A stretch of DNA of 64,000 nucleotides from Agrobacterium salinitolerans (GTDB taxonomy: Bacteria > Pseudomonadota > Alphaproteobacteria > Rhizobiales > Rhizobiaceae): the NCBI RefSeq assembly GCF_002008225.1, contig NZ_MRDH01000009.1, positions 44,005-108,004 on the forward strand. Reading direction: 5' to 3'. The position numbers were made by a program, and so were the translations under genes. Under the pieces are notes generated by a model that saw only the letters and a program-made list of their open reading frames with translations, had not been told where the DNA came from and made no database searches. This document shows, piece by piece, positions 1 to 9,484 of this stretch. The first letter of the stretch is position 1. Each line of letters opens with the position of its first letter.

Positions 1-7
1 TTGCGTC

Positions 8-1039
8 ATGACCTCACACCGCGCCAGAAAACGCCTCAGCGTCGCCTTCCTGCTTGCCGACCGCTTCACGCTGTCGGCCTTCGCGAATTTCGTCGATGTG
101 CTGCGCCTTGCGGCCGATGAGGCGGACCGTTCACGGCCTATCCTGTGCGAATGGTCGGTGCTCTCGGCAAGTTTGAGTAGCGTGCAGTCGAGCTGCGGCG
201 TGAAGGTGCAGCCGGACACGCGGCTGATGGACGCTGCGCATTACGACTATATCGTCGTTGTCGGCGGTTTGATCAGCGATCACAGCGCCCTGCCGCATGA
301 AGCGCTGCGCTTCCTGAAAGAGCGGGCAGCGGCCGGCGTTCCCATCGTCGGGCTCTGCACCGGCGTTTTCATCCTGCATGAGGCCGGCCTGCTCGATGGC
401 TATCGCTGCTGCGTGAGCTGGTTCCACCGCCAGGACTTTCTCGACCGTTTCGATACCGTCCAGATGATTTCCGACCAGATCTTCGTCATCGACCGCGACC
501 GGCTGACCTGTTCCGGCGGCCATGGAGCAGCGCATCTGGCGGCGTTCCTTGTCGAGCGCCATGTCGGCCAGTCCGCCGCCATCAAGAGCCTCAACATCAT
601 GATGATCGACAGTGCGCTGAGCGGCGAAAAACCTCAACCCGGCCAGCAGAGCGCGCGCAAGGCCAACGATCCCCTCATCAAAAAAGCGATCCTGCGGATG
701 CAGCAGAATATCGAGGTTCCGAGAACCGTGCAGGAACTGGCGAGTGATCTCGGCCTTGGCCGCCGCAGCCTCGAACGGCGTTTCCTCACCGACCTGGGCG
801 CAACGCCTTCAAAGGTCTATCTCGAACTGCGGCTTGATCGCGCTTTGTCGCTCCTGCGCACGACGCGTGACAGCATCACCCAGATTGCGCTCGCCACCGG
901 TTTTTGCGATGCGCCGCACCTTTCCCGCACGCTCAGAGCCGAGCGCGGTTTCACCCCCAGCGAATACCGCAAGACTCAGGTCGGCCACGTCGCGACCGAC
1001 GAGGAATTCGCCGTCGGCGTGCTGCTTCCACAATCCTGA
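8..1039 (+). CDS. GlxA-family transcriptional regulator (DJ-1/PfpI + AraC HTH)
   Basis: This 343-residue protein has the two-part build of GlxA/ArgR-like activators. Residues 10-185 form a DJ-1/PfpI (class I amidotransferase-like) sensor fold, with the nucleophile-elbow motif GLCTGVF around Cys117. Residues 225-325 form an AraC-type double helix-turn-helix with the usual 'ATGFCDAPHLSRTLR' second helix. Members of this family usually sense small nitrogen compounds and activate neighbouring catabolic genes. The target here is not shown: the next genes on the right are convergent (cox operon), so the regulon probably lies left of the window. The ATG lies seven bases from the window edge, so an upstream start cannot be excluded. 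Confidence 0.9.
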   Translation: MTSHRARKRLSVAFLLADRFTLSAFANFVDVLRLAADEADRSRPILCEWSVLSASLSSVQSSCGVKVQPDTRLMDAAHYDYIVVVGGLISDHSALPHEALRFLKERAAAGVPIVGLCTGVFILHEAGLLDGYRCCVSWFHRQDFLDRFDTVQMISDQIFVIDRDRLTCSGGHGAAHLAAFLVERHVGQSAAIKSLNIMMIDSALSGEKPQPGQQSARKANDPLIKKAILRMQQNIEVPRTVQELASDLGLGRRSLERRFLTDLGATPSKVYLELRLDRALSLLRTTRDSITQIALATGFCDAPHLSRTLRAERGFTPSEYRKTQVGHVATDEEFAVGVLLPQS

Positions 1040-1055
1040 AAATCTTGCGTCGGTT

Positions 1056-1388
1056 CTAGGAACCCGCCCCCATGAAGGTCAGCCGGGTAAGAGCCGTATA
1101 GCTGGATTCCGAGGCCATCAAGGCTGCAAAGACGAGCACGAGAACCGGCGGTAACAGGATTGCGTAGATCAGGACCAGCCGTTCCCAGGCCATGTGCATG
1201 AAAATCGCCATGATCAACCCCGCCTTCAGGATCATGAACAGGATGATGAGAGACCATCTCGGATAGCTCTGGATACCGAGATAATCGATCATATAGGAGA
1301 AGGCGCTGAGAACGAAAAGCAGCCCCCAGACCACCATGTAAAGTCTTATCGGATGCTGCTGTCCCTGTTGTGACTGTTGCTGCGCCAT
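1056..1388 (-). CDS. Cytochrome c oxidase subunit IV-like protein
   Basis: This is a 110-residue membrane protein with three hydrophobic segments, of the prokaryotic COX4/CyoD-like subunit IV type. The ATG at 1388 is preceded by GAGGATGG, which decides against an in-frame start further upstream that would run into the previous gene. It lies 14 bases after the second subunit III gene on the same strand, so it is the last gene of the oxidase operon. Subunit IV proteins help assemble or stabilise the CuB centre in related quinol and cytochrome oxidases; that role is inferred here. Confidence 0.82.
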   Translation of the reverse strand: MAQQQSQQGQQHPIRLYMVVWGLLFVLSAFSYMIDYLGIQSYPRWSLIILFMILKAGLIMAIFMHMAWERLVLIYAILLPPVLVLVFAALMASESSYTALTRLTFMGAGS

Positions 1389-1402
1389 GATGCCATCCTC
1401 AC

Positions 1403-2128
1403 TCACCACAGATAAAAGAATGCGAAGATAAAGACCCACACCAGATCCACGAAGTGCCAATAAAGCCCCGTTATCTCGACGATCTCGTATTGCCCCTTGC
1501 GGCTGGTGAAGAACCCCCGCCTTTCCTCATCGAAATCTCCCCGCCACACCTTGCGCGCGACGATGAGAAGAAACAGGACGCCGATGGAAACATGGGTGCC
1601 GTGAAAGCCCGTGATCATGAAGAAAACCGAACCGAACTGCGCTGCACCCCACGGGTTGCCCCAGGGACGAACGCCCTCTGCGATCAGCTTGCTCCATTCG
1701 AATGCCTGCATTCCCACGAATGTGGCGCCAAGCGCTGCCGTCGCCACCATCAGCGCGGCGGTTTTGCGACGGTCGCGGCGATATGCGAAGTTGACGGCCA
1801 TGGCCATCGTGCCGCTGCTGCTGATAAGAACAAAGGTCATGATGGCAATCAGGATCAGCGGAATGTGCCTGCCGGCAATCGTGAGCGCGAAAACCTCGCT
1901 GGGATTGGGCCAGGCCGCGGTGGCCGACATGCGCGCCGCCATATAGGCCAGCAGGAAACAGCCGAAAATGAAGATATCGCTCAGAATGAATATCCACATC
2001 ATTGCCTTGCCCCAGGAGACGTTCTTGAACGCCCGCTGGTCCGATGACAGATCGGCGGCGACGCCGCGCAGTCCAGCCGGCCGCAGATGCGGATCACTTA
2101 TCGGTCTTTCCTCCATGGATGCGGCCAT
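1403..2128 (-). CDS. coxP: Heme-copper oxidase subunit III (CoxP-like)
   Basis: This 241-residue integral membrane protein belongs to the cytochrome c oxidase subunit III family. Recognisable features are the 'AFEWSKLIAEG' helix, the 'FMITGFHGTHVSIG' segment and a C-terminal 'LYWHFVDLVWVFIF' helix. A GTG lies three codons upstream, but the ATG at 2128 has AGGAG at the proper distance. It follows another subunit III gene by 12 bases. Two adjacent subunit III-like genes after subunits II and I are the hallmark of the coxMNOP alternative oxidase described in Bradyrhizobium. The product should be in the inner membrane and supports proton pumping and active-site stability. Confidence 0.88.
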   Translation of the reverse strand: MAASMEERPISDPHLRPAGLRGVAADLSSDQRAFKNVSWGKAMMWIFILSDIFIFGCFLLAYMAARMSATAAWPNPSEVFALTIAGRHIPLILIAIMTFVLISSSGTMAMAVNFAYRRDRRKTAALMVATAALGATFVGMQAFEWSKLIAEGVRPWGNPWGAAQFGSVFFMITGFHGTHVSIGVLFLLIVARKVWRGDFDEERRGFFTSRKGQYEIVEITGLYWHFVDLVWVFIFAFFYLW

Positions 2129-2140
2129 GATCGACACTCC

Positions 2141-2845
2141 TCAGGTGACCAATTGACGGCAGAGATCGGCAAAACTATTCGCCCAGCCGGCGAAAAGCGC
2201 AAAAAGGATGAGCCAGACGACCAGCATGAAATGCCAGTAGATCGCGCACAGCTCCACACTCAGGCGCATTCTTGCCGACAAGGGCTCTCTCCGGGCACGG
2301 ATTGCGGTGCGCCCAAGTACGAGGAGCCCGCCCAATATATGCAGGCCATGCAGGCCGGTAATCATGTAGAAGAAGCTGTTCGATGGGTTATCCGCCAGAA
2401 TATAGCCTGCGGAGATAAGTTGCCTCCACGCCAGGAATTGACCGGCCACAAAGAAAACAGCCGTCGCAAAGGCTGTCACAAGAGCCGCATTCAGCCTGTC
2501 ACGATGATCCGGACGGGTTTCGGTTTTCGCCCATTGCAGCGCCAGACTGCTGGCGGCGAGCGCCGCGGTGTTCACCCATAACAGTCCGGGGAGCGGAATG
2601 CCCCACCAGTCGGCGCCGCCCATGCGGCCGAGATAGGCGCTGATGAGCAAGGTGAACAATGCACCGACCACCGCCAGAAATATCCCAAGTCCGAGTTTCG
2701 CAATTGTCACCGACGATCCCTGCATCTCCGGCGCATCGCCTGCCAGACCAACTTCCAGCCAGGGCTTCGAGGCCAGCCGCTGCCGCGCCATCCACCAGCC
2801 GATGATGCCGGCGATACCGGCCATGAAGACAAGGATGGCGCTCAT
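2141..2845 (-). CDS. coxO: Heme-copper oxidase subunit III (CoxO-like)
   Basis: This 234-residue membrane protein is a second, divergent subunit III. It has 'SFFYMITGLHGLHILGG' followed by a terminal 'IYWHFMLVVWLILFALF' helix, both typical of the family. Its start overlaps the end of the subunit I gene by four bases (ATGA type), showing translational coupling. It differs clearly from the following subunit III protein, so the pair is not a recent duplication. In the Bradyrhizobium coxMNOP set the two subunit III-like proteins occupy the same positions. The function is assigned by family and gene order. Confidence 0.87.
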   Translation of the reverse strand: MSAILVFMAGIAGIIGWWMARQRLASKPWLEVGLAGDAPEMQGSSVTIAKLGLGIFLAVVGALFTLLISAYLGRMGGADWWGIPLPGLLWVNTAALAASSLALQWAKTETRPDHRDRLNAALVTAFATAVFFVAGQFLAWRQLISAGYILADNPSNSFFYMITGLHGLHILGGLLVLGRTAIRARREPLSARMRLSVELCAIYWHFMLVVWLILFALFAGWANSFADLCRQLVT

Positions 2846-4620
2846 GACAAGGCCCTCTCGGACGACCCCGCCGAAGCCGGCTGGTTTTGCGGCAGGAAGT
2901 CCTCAGCCGCGCCGGGCACGCTGTAATCATACGGCCAGCGATAAACGACCGGCAGTTCCTTGCCCCAGTTGCCATGAACCGGCGGCGTCTGCGGCGTCTG
3001 CCATTCCAGTGTCGTGGCCCGCCACGGATTGCCGACGGCCTTTTTGCCCCACCGCAGGCTCCACTCGAGATTGAACAGGAACAGCAATTGCGCCGCACCG
3101 ACGATGAGCGCGGCCACGGTGATGAATATGTTCAACGTGTGCGCCGAATCTGGAATGAAGGCGGTTTCGCCCAGCTCGTAATAGCGGCGCGGCACGCCCA
3201 TCAGCCCGAGATAATGCATCGGGAAGAAGATGGCATAGGCACCAAGGAAGGTGATCCAGAAATGGACGTGCCCCATCGCCTCGTTCAGCATCCGGCCCGT
3301 GACTTTCGGATACCAGTGGTGAATCGCACCGAAGATCACCATGATCGGCGCGACCCCCATCACCATATGGAAATGGGCGACCACGAACATCGTATCCGAA
3401 AGCGGCACATCGACGACGACATTGCCAAGGAATAGGCCGGTCAATCCGCCATTGATGAAGGTGACGATGAAGGCGAGCGCAAATAGCATCGGCAGGGTGA
3501 GATGAATATCGCCGCGCCAGAGCGTCAGCACCCAATTATAGACCTTGATCGCCGTCGGCACCGCGATGATCAGCGTCGTGGTTGCAAAAAAGAACCCGAA
3601 ATTCGGGTTCATGCCGCTGACATACATGTGATGCGCCCAGACGACGAAGCTCAGCGCCGCGATGATGACGATCGCCCAAACCATCATGCGGTAGCCGAAG
3701 ATATTCTTGCGCGCATGGGTGCTGATCAGATCCGAGACGATGCCGAAGGCGGGAAGTGCGACGATATAGACTTCCGGATGGCCGAAGAACCAGAACAGGT
3801 GCTGGAACAGGATGGGACTGCCGCCCTCCTGCTTCAATTGTTCGCCCATCTCCACGATGGCCGGCATGAAGAAGCTCGTGCCGAGCAGCCGGTCGAACAG
3901 CATCATGACGGCGGCGACGAAGAGCGCCGGGAAAGCGAGCAGCGCCATGGCGGTCGCCGTGAATATGCCCCATATCGTCAATGGCATGCGCATCAGCGTC
4001 ATGCCCCGCGTGCGTCCCTGCAACACGGTGACGACGTAATTCAGCCCGCCCAAAGTAAAGCCGATGATGAACAGGATCAGCGATGACAGCATCAGGATGA
4101 TGCCCCAGTCGCGCCCGCCCGGCGTTCCAGAAAGAAGCGCCTGCGGCGGATAGAGCGTCCAGCCGGCGCCCGTCGGCCCGCCGGGTGCGAAGAAACCGGC
4201 CACCAGCACAAGGACGGCGGAGAGGTAGAGCCAGTAGCTCAGCATATTGGCATAGGGAAACACCATGTCGCGCGCGCCGAGCATCAGCGGGATCAGATAG
4301 TTGCCGAAACCGCCAAGAAACAGCGCGGTGAGCAGGTAAATCACCATGATCATGCCATGCATGGTGATGAACTGATAATAATGTTCCGCGTCGATGAAGG
4401 AGAAATAGCCGGGAAAACCGAGCTGCAGGCGCATCAGCCAGGAAAGCACCAGCGCCAGCATGCCGATTGCGATGGCTGTCAGGAAATATTGAATGGCGAT
4501 GATCTTGGCGTCCTGGCTGAAAACATATTTCGTCCACCAGCTTTTCGGGTGATAAAGCTCGACGTCCTCGACTTCAGCGGGCTGAATGACCTGCCCGGCG
4601 CCGGATCCAATCTCGACCAT
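2842..4620 (-). CDS. coxN: Cytochrome c oxidase subunit I (CoxN-like)
   Basis: This is the 592-residue catalytic subunit of an aa3-type heme-copper oxidase. The CuB/heme a3 motif 'WFFGHPEVYIVALPAFG' carries the cross-linked His-Tyr pair. The two CuB histidines in 'VWAHHMYVSG' and the heme ligands in 'VAHFHMVMG' are all present. About twelve membrane helices are visible and the length fits the family. The ATG at 4620 is preceded by GGGAGGA. It sits 55 bases after subunit II and overlaps subunit III. It reduces oxygen to water with electrons from cytochrome c passed through subunit II, and pumps protons. Confidence 0.96.
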   Translation of the reverse strand: MVEIGSGAGQVIQPAEVEDVELYHPKSWWTKYVFSQDAKIIAIQYFLTAIAIGMLALVLSWLMRLQLGFPGYFSFIDAEHYYQFITMHGMIMVIYLLTALFLGGFGNYLIPLMLGARDMVFPYANMLSYWLYLSAVLVLVAGFFAPGGPTGAGWTLYPPQALLSGTPGGRDWGIILMLSSLILFIIGFTLGGLNYVVTVLQGRTRGMTLMRMPLTIWGIFTATAMALLAFPALFVAAVMMLFDRLLGTSFFMPAIVEMGEQLKQEGGSPILFQHLFWFFGHPEVYIVALPAFGIVSDLISTHARKNIFGYRMMVWAIVIIAALSFVVWAHHMYVSGMNPNFGFFFATTTLIIAVPTAIKVYNWVLTLWRGDIHLTLPMLFALAFIVTFINGGLTGLFLGNVVVDVPLSDTMFVVAHFHMVMGVAPIMVIFGAIHHWYPKVTGRMLNEAMGHVHFWITFLGAYAIFFPMHYLGLMGVPRRYYELGETAFIPDSAHTLNIFITVAALIVGAAQLLFLFNLEWSLRWGKKAVGNPWRATTLEWQTPQTPPVHGNWGKELPVVYRWPYDYSVPGAAEDFLPQNQPASAGSSERALS

Positions 4621-4675
4621 GTTCCATCCTCCCTGTTCCCCCGATGCGGTCTTCCCCTCTCAATATGCACGACGC

Positions 4676-5491
4676 TCATCTGGCCGCCGACGTTTCCGCC
4701 GAGGCCAGCAATTTCGAGAAAGTCGGCTGCTGCTGCAGCCAGGCTTGATAATCGGTGTCGGTATCAACGACGACGGTGCCGCGCATCTGCGGATGGCCCA
4801 CACCGCACAGTTCCGCGCAGAGAACCTCGAATGTCCCCGTCCGGGTCGGCGTGAACCAGTAATAGGTGACCGAACCGGGGATCATGTCCATCTTTGCCCG
4901 GAACTCCGGCACGTAAAAATCATGCACGACATCGACCGCGCGCAGCAGCATTTTCACCGGCCTGCCGGCGGGCAGATGCAACTCGCCGCCTTCAACGATG
5001 ACATCGTCCATTCCGGCGGGGTCGTTCCTGTTCAGGCCGAGCGGATTGTTGGGTCCAATAGCGCGCGTATCCGCCCGCCCGAGCCGTCCGTCCGCTCCCG
5101 GCAGCCGGAAACTCCATTGCCATTGCTGACCGACGACCTCCACCTCGCTCGCACCGTCAGGGACGGTTACGAACTGGTTCCATACGAAGAGGCCCGGCAA
5201 AAGCATCGCCGCCACCCCAACCCCGGTCCCGCCCGCCAGCCACCATTCCAGGCGCTTGTTTTCAGGCTCATATGCCGCCCGGTTTCCGGCGCGGTGCCTG
5301 AAGCGGAACACGCAATAGGCGACGAACAGCACGATGGCGGAGAAAACGAAGCCGGTGATCCAGAAAGTGATGATGATCGTATTGTCGATATAGCTCCAGT
5401 TCGACGCTATCGGCGTCCACCACCACGGGCTCAGCAGGTGGAACACGATCGATCCCACTACCAGCAGAACGAGAACCACAACGACAGCCAT
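4676..5491 (-). CDS. coxM: Cytochrome c oxidase subunit II (CoxM-like)
   Basis: This 271-residue protein has two N-terminal membrane helices and a periplasmic cupredoxin domain. The full CuA site is present: His190 in 'VVHDFYVPEF', and Cys225, Glu227, Cys229, His233 and Met236 in 'CAELCGVGHPQM'. It should therefore accept electrons from cytochrome c and is not a quinol oxidase subunit. The ATG at 5491 follows GGGAGGAGACG; a start 16 codons upstream has no such site. It is the first gene of the oxidase operon. The promoter should lie in the AT-rich stretch near 5530-5580, though I could not assign boxes with confidence. Confidence 0.93.
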   Translation of the reverse strand: MAVVVVLVLLVVGSIVFHLLSPWWWTPIASNWSYIDNTIIITFWITGFVFSAIVLFVAYCVFRFRHRAGNRAAYEPENKRLEWWLAGGTGVGVAAMLLPGLFVWNQFVTVPDGASEVEVVGQQWQWSFRLPGADGRLGRADTRAIGPNNPLGLNRNDPAGMDDVIVEGGELHLPAGRPVKMLLRAVDVVHDFYVPEFRAKMDMIPGSVTYYWFTPTRTGTFEVLCAELCGVGHPQMRGTVVVDTDTDYQAWLQQQPTFSKLLASAETSAAR

Positions 5492-5769
5492 CGTCTCCTC
5501 CCGTGACCCGGCCACGACTGCTTCCAAAACCCATCGCAAAATATATTAGCATTATCTCATAAATGAGTCGGGCGAGCAATTATGGTAGCGGCTCCTTCCT
5601 GTGCGCCTGCATCAATCGGGAAGGCAATCGCGAAAAGCAGACGGATCGGAAGAAAACGATACCACATGGCGTCCCCGCACTCTGCGTGGCCATTCCAACC
5701 GCCGCGGCTCCCCTCAGCGGGGCCGCAACGGCAGGAAGGATGATCTACGGATATATTTCCTCTATCAAT

Positions 5770-6585
5770 TCAAGGCGTACGGCTCGGATAATCGGACACG
5801 ATCAGTTTCCGATAGAGGTGCCAGGTCGAGTGGCCGAGGATGGGCATGACGACCGCGAGGCCGATAAAAACCGGGATCGTGCCGACAACGAGCAAGGCCG
5901 CGACGATCAATCCCCAAAGCGCCACGGGAACCGGGTTGGCAAGCGTGGCGCGGATGCTCGCATCCACCGCCGCGACTGCGCCGACATCCCGGTCGAGCAG
6001 CAGCGGGAACGCCACCACCGTTGTCGCCAGCACGACGACCGCGAAAACGAAACCCGCGAGATTGCCCCAGATGATGAGGGAGAGACCTTGCGAGGTCGTC
6101 AATACGTCCGACAGAAAGGTAGAGAGCGAAACCGGACCGGTCGCATCGAAAGTCGCAGTGTAGATGCTCTGCGCAACAATCAGCCAGACGACGAAAAGCA
6201 CCAACAGCATGACGGCGACCGCGATGATAGACGGCAGGGCCGGAGAGTGACGAACCTCCAGTGCATGCCGCCAGGAGCTATCCAGCCCCTTTTCGCGCCG
6301 CCGACTGATTTCATAAAGCCCGATGGCCGCGATCGGACCAATCAGTGCAAAACCCGACATCAGCGGATAAATAACCGGCAGCAAATTGGCGCCGGAACTC
6401 CACATTACCAGAAAAACACCGGCGATCGGATACATAAGACAGAGAAAAACATAGTGGGACGGCTTTTCTTTAAAGTCCTCAAGTCCCAGCTTCAACGCAT
6501 CCACGATATCCGGGATGCCAATCTTGCGGACTTCCGGGCGGGCAAATTCACCACTCGCACCGGACATGACATGGAATGCCGTCAT
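5770..6585 (-). CDS. DUF2189 multi-pass membrane protein
   Basis: This 271-residue protein has about six hydrophobic helices and matches the DUF2189 family, including an N-terminal 'VRKIGIPDIVDALKLGLEDF' amphipathic stretch and 'LYEISRRREKGL' after the second helix. The start at 6585 has AGGAGGAG upstream. Genes of this family often sit beside cytochrome oxidase genes in alphaproteobacteria, and here it lies directly upstream of the cox operon on the same strand. About 280 bases separate them, so it probably has its own transcript. The molecular function is unknown; a role in oxidase assembly is only a guess from context. Confidence 0.8.
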   Translation of the reverse strand: MTAFHVMSGASGEFARPEVRKIGIPDIVDALKLGLEDFKEKPSHYVFLCLMYPIAGVFLVMWSSGANLLPVIYPLMSGFALIGPIAAIGLYEISRRREKGLDSSWRHALEVRHSPALPSIIAVAVMLLVLFVVWLIVAQSIYTATFDATGPVSLSTFLSDVLTTSQGLSLIIWGNLAGFVFAVVVLATTVVAFPLLLDRDVGAVAAVDASIRATLANPVPVALWGLIVAALLVVGTIPVFIGLAVVMPILGHSTWHLYRKLIVSDYPSRTP

Positions 6586-6755
6586 AGCACTTCTCCTCCT
6601 GCGCCATGATCCGGCTGGCGGTACAGGAACGCTCGGTGACTTCTATCGAGGCGTAAAACCGCAACCGGCTGTTTTGTAATTTATCAAATTCTGGCGCCTT
6701 TGTCGCCTGTTGTTTAAATTGGAGACATCAGATGCCCGCCGTCGGCACAACTGGA

Positions 6756-7718
6756 CTACCCTTGAGCCAGGTTGAGGCAAATGACGGTCCTGTCATCACT
6801 GAACTCCGCCGTTGTCGAACCTTTGACGGACGGATACTCGCCCAGCTTGTGAAAATCCGCCGCCTCGACACGCGCGAATTCCGCTTCCCAGGCCGCCACA
6901 TCCGTCCCCGCCGGCAAGGACAAATAGCCGTCGGAGAATATTTCAACGCTCGAGAGCCCGTCTTTGGCAATGCGGAGGTCAACCGTCCCCTCCTGCATGA
7001 CCGTTCCGCCATTCACCGAGGCGTAACCCAGCACATGCCCATGCCGGTTTGCGAATTGCGGCTGGACACGGATGCCGCCCATCAGGAATTCCTCGACCGT
7101 TTCAACGTCGTTCTCAAGACCGCTCATCCCGGCTGCGGCAGTGACGGCATTTTCCGCATCCCGCGCCGTCATGATACCGTTTGCGACCGCCGAACGCAGG
7201 CCGGAGAAGATCGTCGCGCGCGTTCTTGCTTCGGCCGCATCACCGTCACCGATGACGGCGAGAAGCTGTTTGAATACGAATATACGCGCCGAAGTACTTA
7301 CCGTATCGATCAGCTTCGTGTGCTGAAACAGACGGGTGCCGTTGATCCTTACGCCGGAATCGCCGGCAAGCAGCAGGCGGAAGCTGTCGCCCATATCCGC
7401 CACGATCGCCAGGGTGGTCGATGGCGGATGGCCGGCATTGATGCGCTGCGCCTCCTTTTTCAGGATATCGCTGATATTCTGAAAAAGCGCGGGCGCGGCA
7501 AGCGTTTCCAGCCTGCCGTCAAGGCTCATCTCAGCCACGGCATTGGCGGCGGCGAGAGCCGCAATGCGGCCGGAAGTCAGCCCGCCGTAATTTGCTCCGG
7601 TCGGGTCGGTCGCGCCGTCGAAAACGGCCAGAACCCGTCCGGGAATGAGAAGCGCCACATCGTCCCCCGGCTTTGCGGCGTTCTTGTATTTCGATTGCGA
7701 AAAGCTCGCGATATTCAT
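6756..7718 (-). CDS. PP2C-like serine/threonine phosphatase
   Basis: This 320-residue protein carries the PP2C metal-binding acidic motifs: 'VFDGATDPTG' near residue 35, 'LLLAGDSGVRING' in the middle, 'VEIFSDGYLSLP' and a C-terminal 'FSDDRTVICL'. No membrane segment or partner kinase is visible. The ATG at 7718 follows AAGGACACCGG. It is the last gene after the ABC importer on the same strand, 80 bases downstream of the permease, and may serve as a companion regulator or a substrate-processing enzyme. Whether it acts on proteins or on small phospho-compounds cannot be read from sequence. Confidence 0.72.
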   Translation of the reverse strand: MNIASFSQSKYKNAAKPGDDVALLIPGRVLAVFDGATDPTGANYGGLTSGRIAALAAANAVAEMSLDGRLETLAAPALFQNISDILKKEAQRINAGHPPSTTLAIVADMGDSFRLLLAGDSGVRINGTRLFQHTKLIDTVSTSARIFVFKQLLAVIGDGDAAEARTRATIFSGLRSAVANGIMTARDAENAVTAAAGMSGLENDVETVEEFLMGGIRVQPQFANRHGHVLGYASVNGGTVMQEGTVDLRIAKDGLSSVEIFSDGYLSLPAGTDVAAWEAEFARVEAADFHKLGEYPSVKGSTTAEFSDDRTVICLNLAQG

Positions 7719-7798
7719 CTTTCCGGTGTCCTTGCAGAGGGAGGCTGGCGGCGACACATGGTCGCCGCTGCTGCAGTTTTGAATGATGTTTGATGGCT

Positions 7799-9484
7799 TC
7801 AGACGAAAGAGGCTTCCTTGTCCTCCGAAAGCCGGAAGACGACGAAGACGCAAAGTCCGGTGCTGACGAGAAGCAAGGTGGAAAGAGCCGCGGCCGTGCC
7901 GAACTCGCCGTCAATCACCTGAATATAGATCAGCACGGGCATCGTAATCGTCCGCGCCGTGTAGAGGATCAGCGTCGAGGACAATTCGTTGATGGCAGTG
8001 ATGAAGCTCATCAAGGAACCGATGATGAGACCTGGCAACATCAGCGGCACCGTCACCGATATGAACGTCTTTGCCGGAGAAGCGCCGAGATTGACCGCAG
8101 CCTCCTCGATGGAGGGTTTGATCTGCCGCAGGATCGAGGTCGTGGAGCGGACGCCGTAAGGCAGGCGGCGGATAAACACCAACAGGATGATGATGAGCGC
8201 CGTGCCAGTGATGTCGAAAGGCGGATAACGGAACGTCGTGACGTAGCCGATTGCCATGACGACGCCAGGTATCAGATAGGGTACCATCAGCAGAAGATCG
8301 AGCGAACCCGATACTGCATTGTCCCGCCTGACCACGATGAATGAGAGCAGGCCGGAAACGATGGCGATCAACACCACGGCTGCAATCGCAAAGGTGAAGC
8401 TGTTGGCAATCGCCTGCGGTGAATCGCGAAGAATGCGGGCATAGCTGTCCAACCCGAAACCGCCTGTGAAGACAGGGCCGTTCGTCGCAAGGAACGATGT
8501 GTAGATGACCGTAAGGGACGGTAGCATGGCGACAAAGACGACCAGATAGCAGAAGCCATGCACGATGAACGATTTCAACGGGCGCATGGGCTGTTTAACC
8601 GGCCGGTTCGTCAGAGAACTGGCGTAACGGCGTTTGGCGAGAATGTGCCGCTGCAACAGAAGTGCGGCCATGGAAATAGCGATCATCACCATGGAAATCG
8701 TGACTGCCATGGTCGGCGTGCCCGCCATTTCGGAGGTATATTGCGCATAGGCTATGGTCGAGAGCGTCCTGATGCCCTTGCCGAGGATTGCCGGCGTTCC
8801 GAAGTCTGCGATGGACAAGACGAAGCAGATGATCGCGCCGGTGCTGACTGCCGGAAAGACCAGCGGCAAGGTGATCTTGCGGAACCGTTGGAACGCCGTG
8901 CAACCGAGGTTTTCCGCCGCATCCTCATAAGATTTGTTGATGGTGTTCAGCGCATTTTCCGTCATCAGGAAAATATAGGGAAAAAACTTCAGGCTGAAGA
9001 CCATCACGATGCCGGGTATCCCGTAAATGGTCGGCAAGGAAATACCGGCGAAAGACAGGAGATTGGTGACTGCGCCGTTGGCGCCGAACAGCATGATCCA
9101 GGCATAGGCGCCGATGAAGGGCGGTGCACATAGAACCAGCACCGCGAAGGTGGCAATGAATGTACGGCCCTTAATGCGGTAACGCGAGGTGCAGAAGGCA
9201 AGCGGAATACCGAGCAGGCAGGCCCCCAACATGCCGAGCACGCCGATGACCAACGTATTCCACAATGCCACGGTATAAAAACGCCGCGTCAGCACCTGCA
9301 CATAGTTGCCGAAACCGAAAGCACCCGTCTTGGCGTCGAAGAAACTGATGAAGAATACGCTAAAGATCGGCAGGACCAGGAAGACAGCCAAAAGGATAAC
9401 GGCAAGCACCGTCACGCTTGTCCAGAAACCCGGCAGCCGCAAACGAAAACCTCCGGGCATTGAAGTCGCGGTCATATCCGTCAT
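7799..9484 (-). CDS. ABC importer permease, fused two-domain (FbpB/AfuB type)
   Basis: This 561-residue membrane protein contains two binding-protein-dependent permease domains in one chain. Each has an EAA loop: 'EDAAENLGCTAFQRF' in the first half and 'EEAAVNLGASPAKTF' in the second. The fused arrangement is typical of the FbpB/AfuB/ThiP group, which imports ferric iron, thiamine or phosphorylated compounds. The start overlaps the ATPase stop by four bases. It forms the channel for the binding protein encoded at the head of the operon. Confidence 0.92.
   Translation of the reverse strand: MTDMTATSMPGGFRLRLPGFWTSVTVLAVILLAVFLVLPIFSVFFISFFDAKTGAFGFGNYVQVLTRRFYTVALWNTLVIGVLGMLGACLLGIPLAFCTSRYRIKGRTFIATFAVLVLCAPPFIGAYAWIMLFGANGAVTNLLSFAGISLPTIYGIPGIVMVFSLKFFPYIFLMTENALNTINKSYEDAAENLGCTAFQRFRKITLPLVFPAVSTGAIICFVLSIADFGTPAILGKGIRTLSTIAYAQYTSEMAGTPTMAVTISMVMIAISMAALLLQRHILAKRRYASSLTNRPVKQPMRPLKSFIVHGFCYLVVFVAMLPSLTVIYTSFLATNGPVFTGGFGLDSYARILRDSPQAIANSFTFAIAAVVLIAIVSGLLSFIVVRRDNAVSGSLDLLLMVPYLIPGVVMAIGYVTTFRYPPFDITGTALIIILLVFIRRLPYGVRSTTSILRQIKPSIEEAAVNLGASPAKTFISVTVPLMLPGLIIGSLMSFITAINELSSTLILYTARTITMPVLIYIQVIDGEFGTAAALSTLLLVSTGLCVFVVFRLSEDKEASFV

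Noticed and set aside
3536..4537. A 333-codon open frame on the minus strand inside the subunit I gene
   Set aside because: It lies in another frame of the clearly real coxN gene, is rich in Arg/His/Ala and has no recognisable domain; it is a by-product of GC-rich coding DNA.
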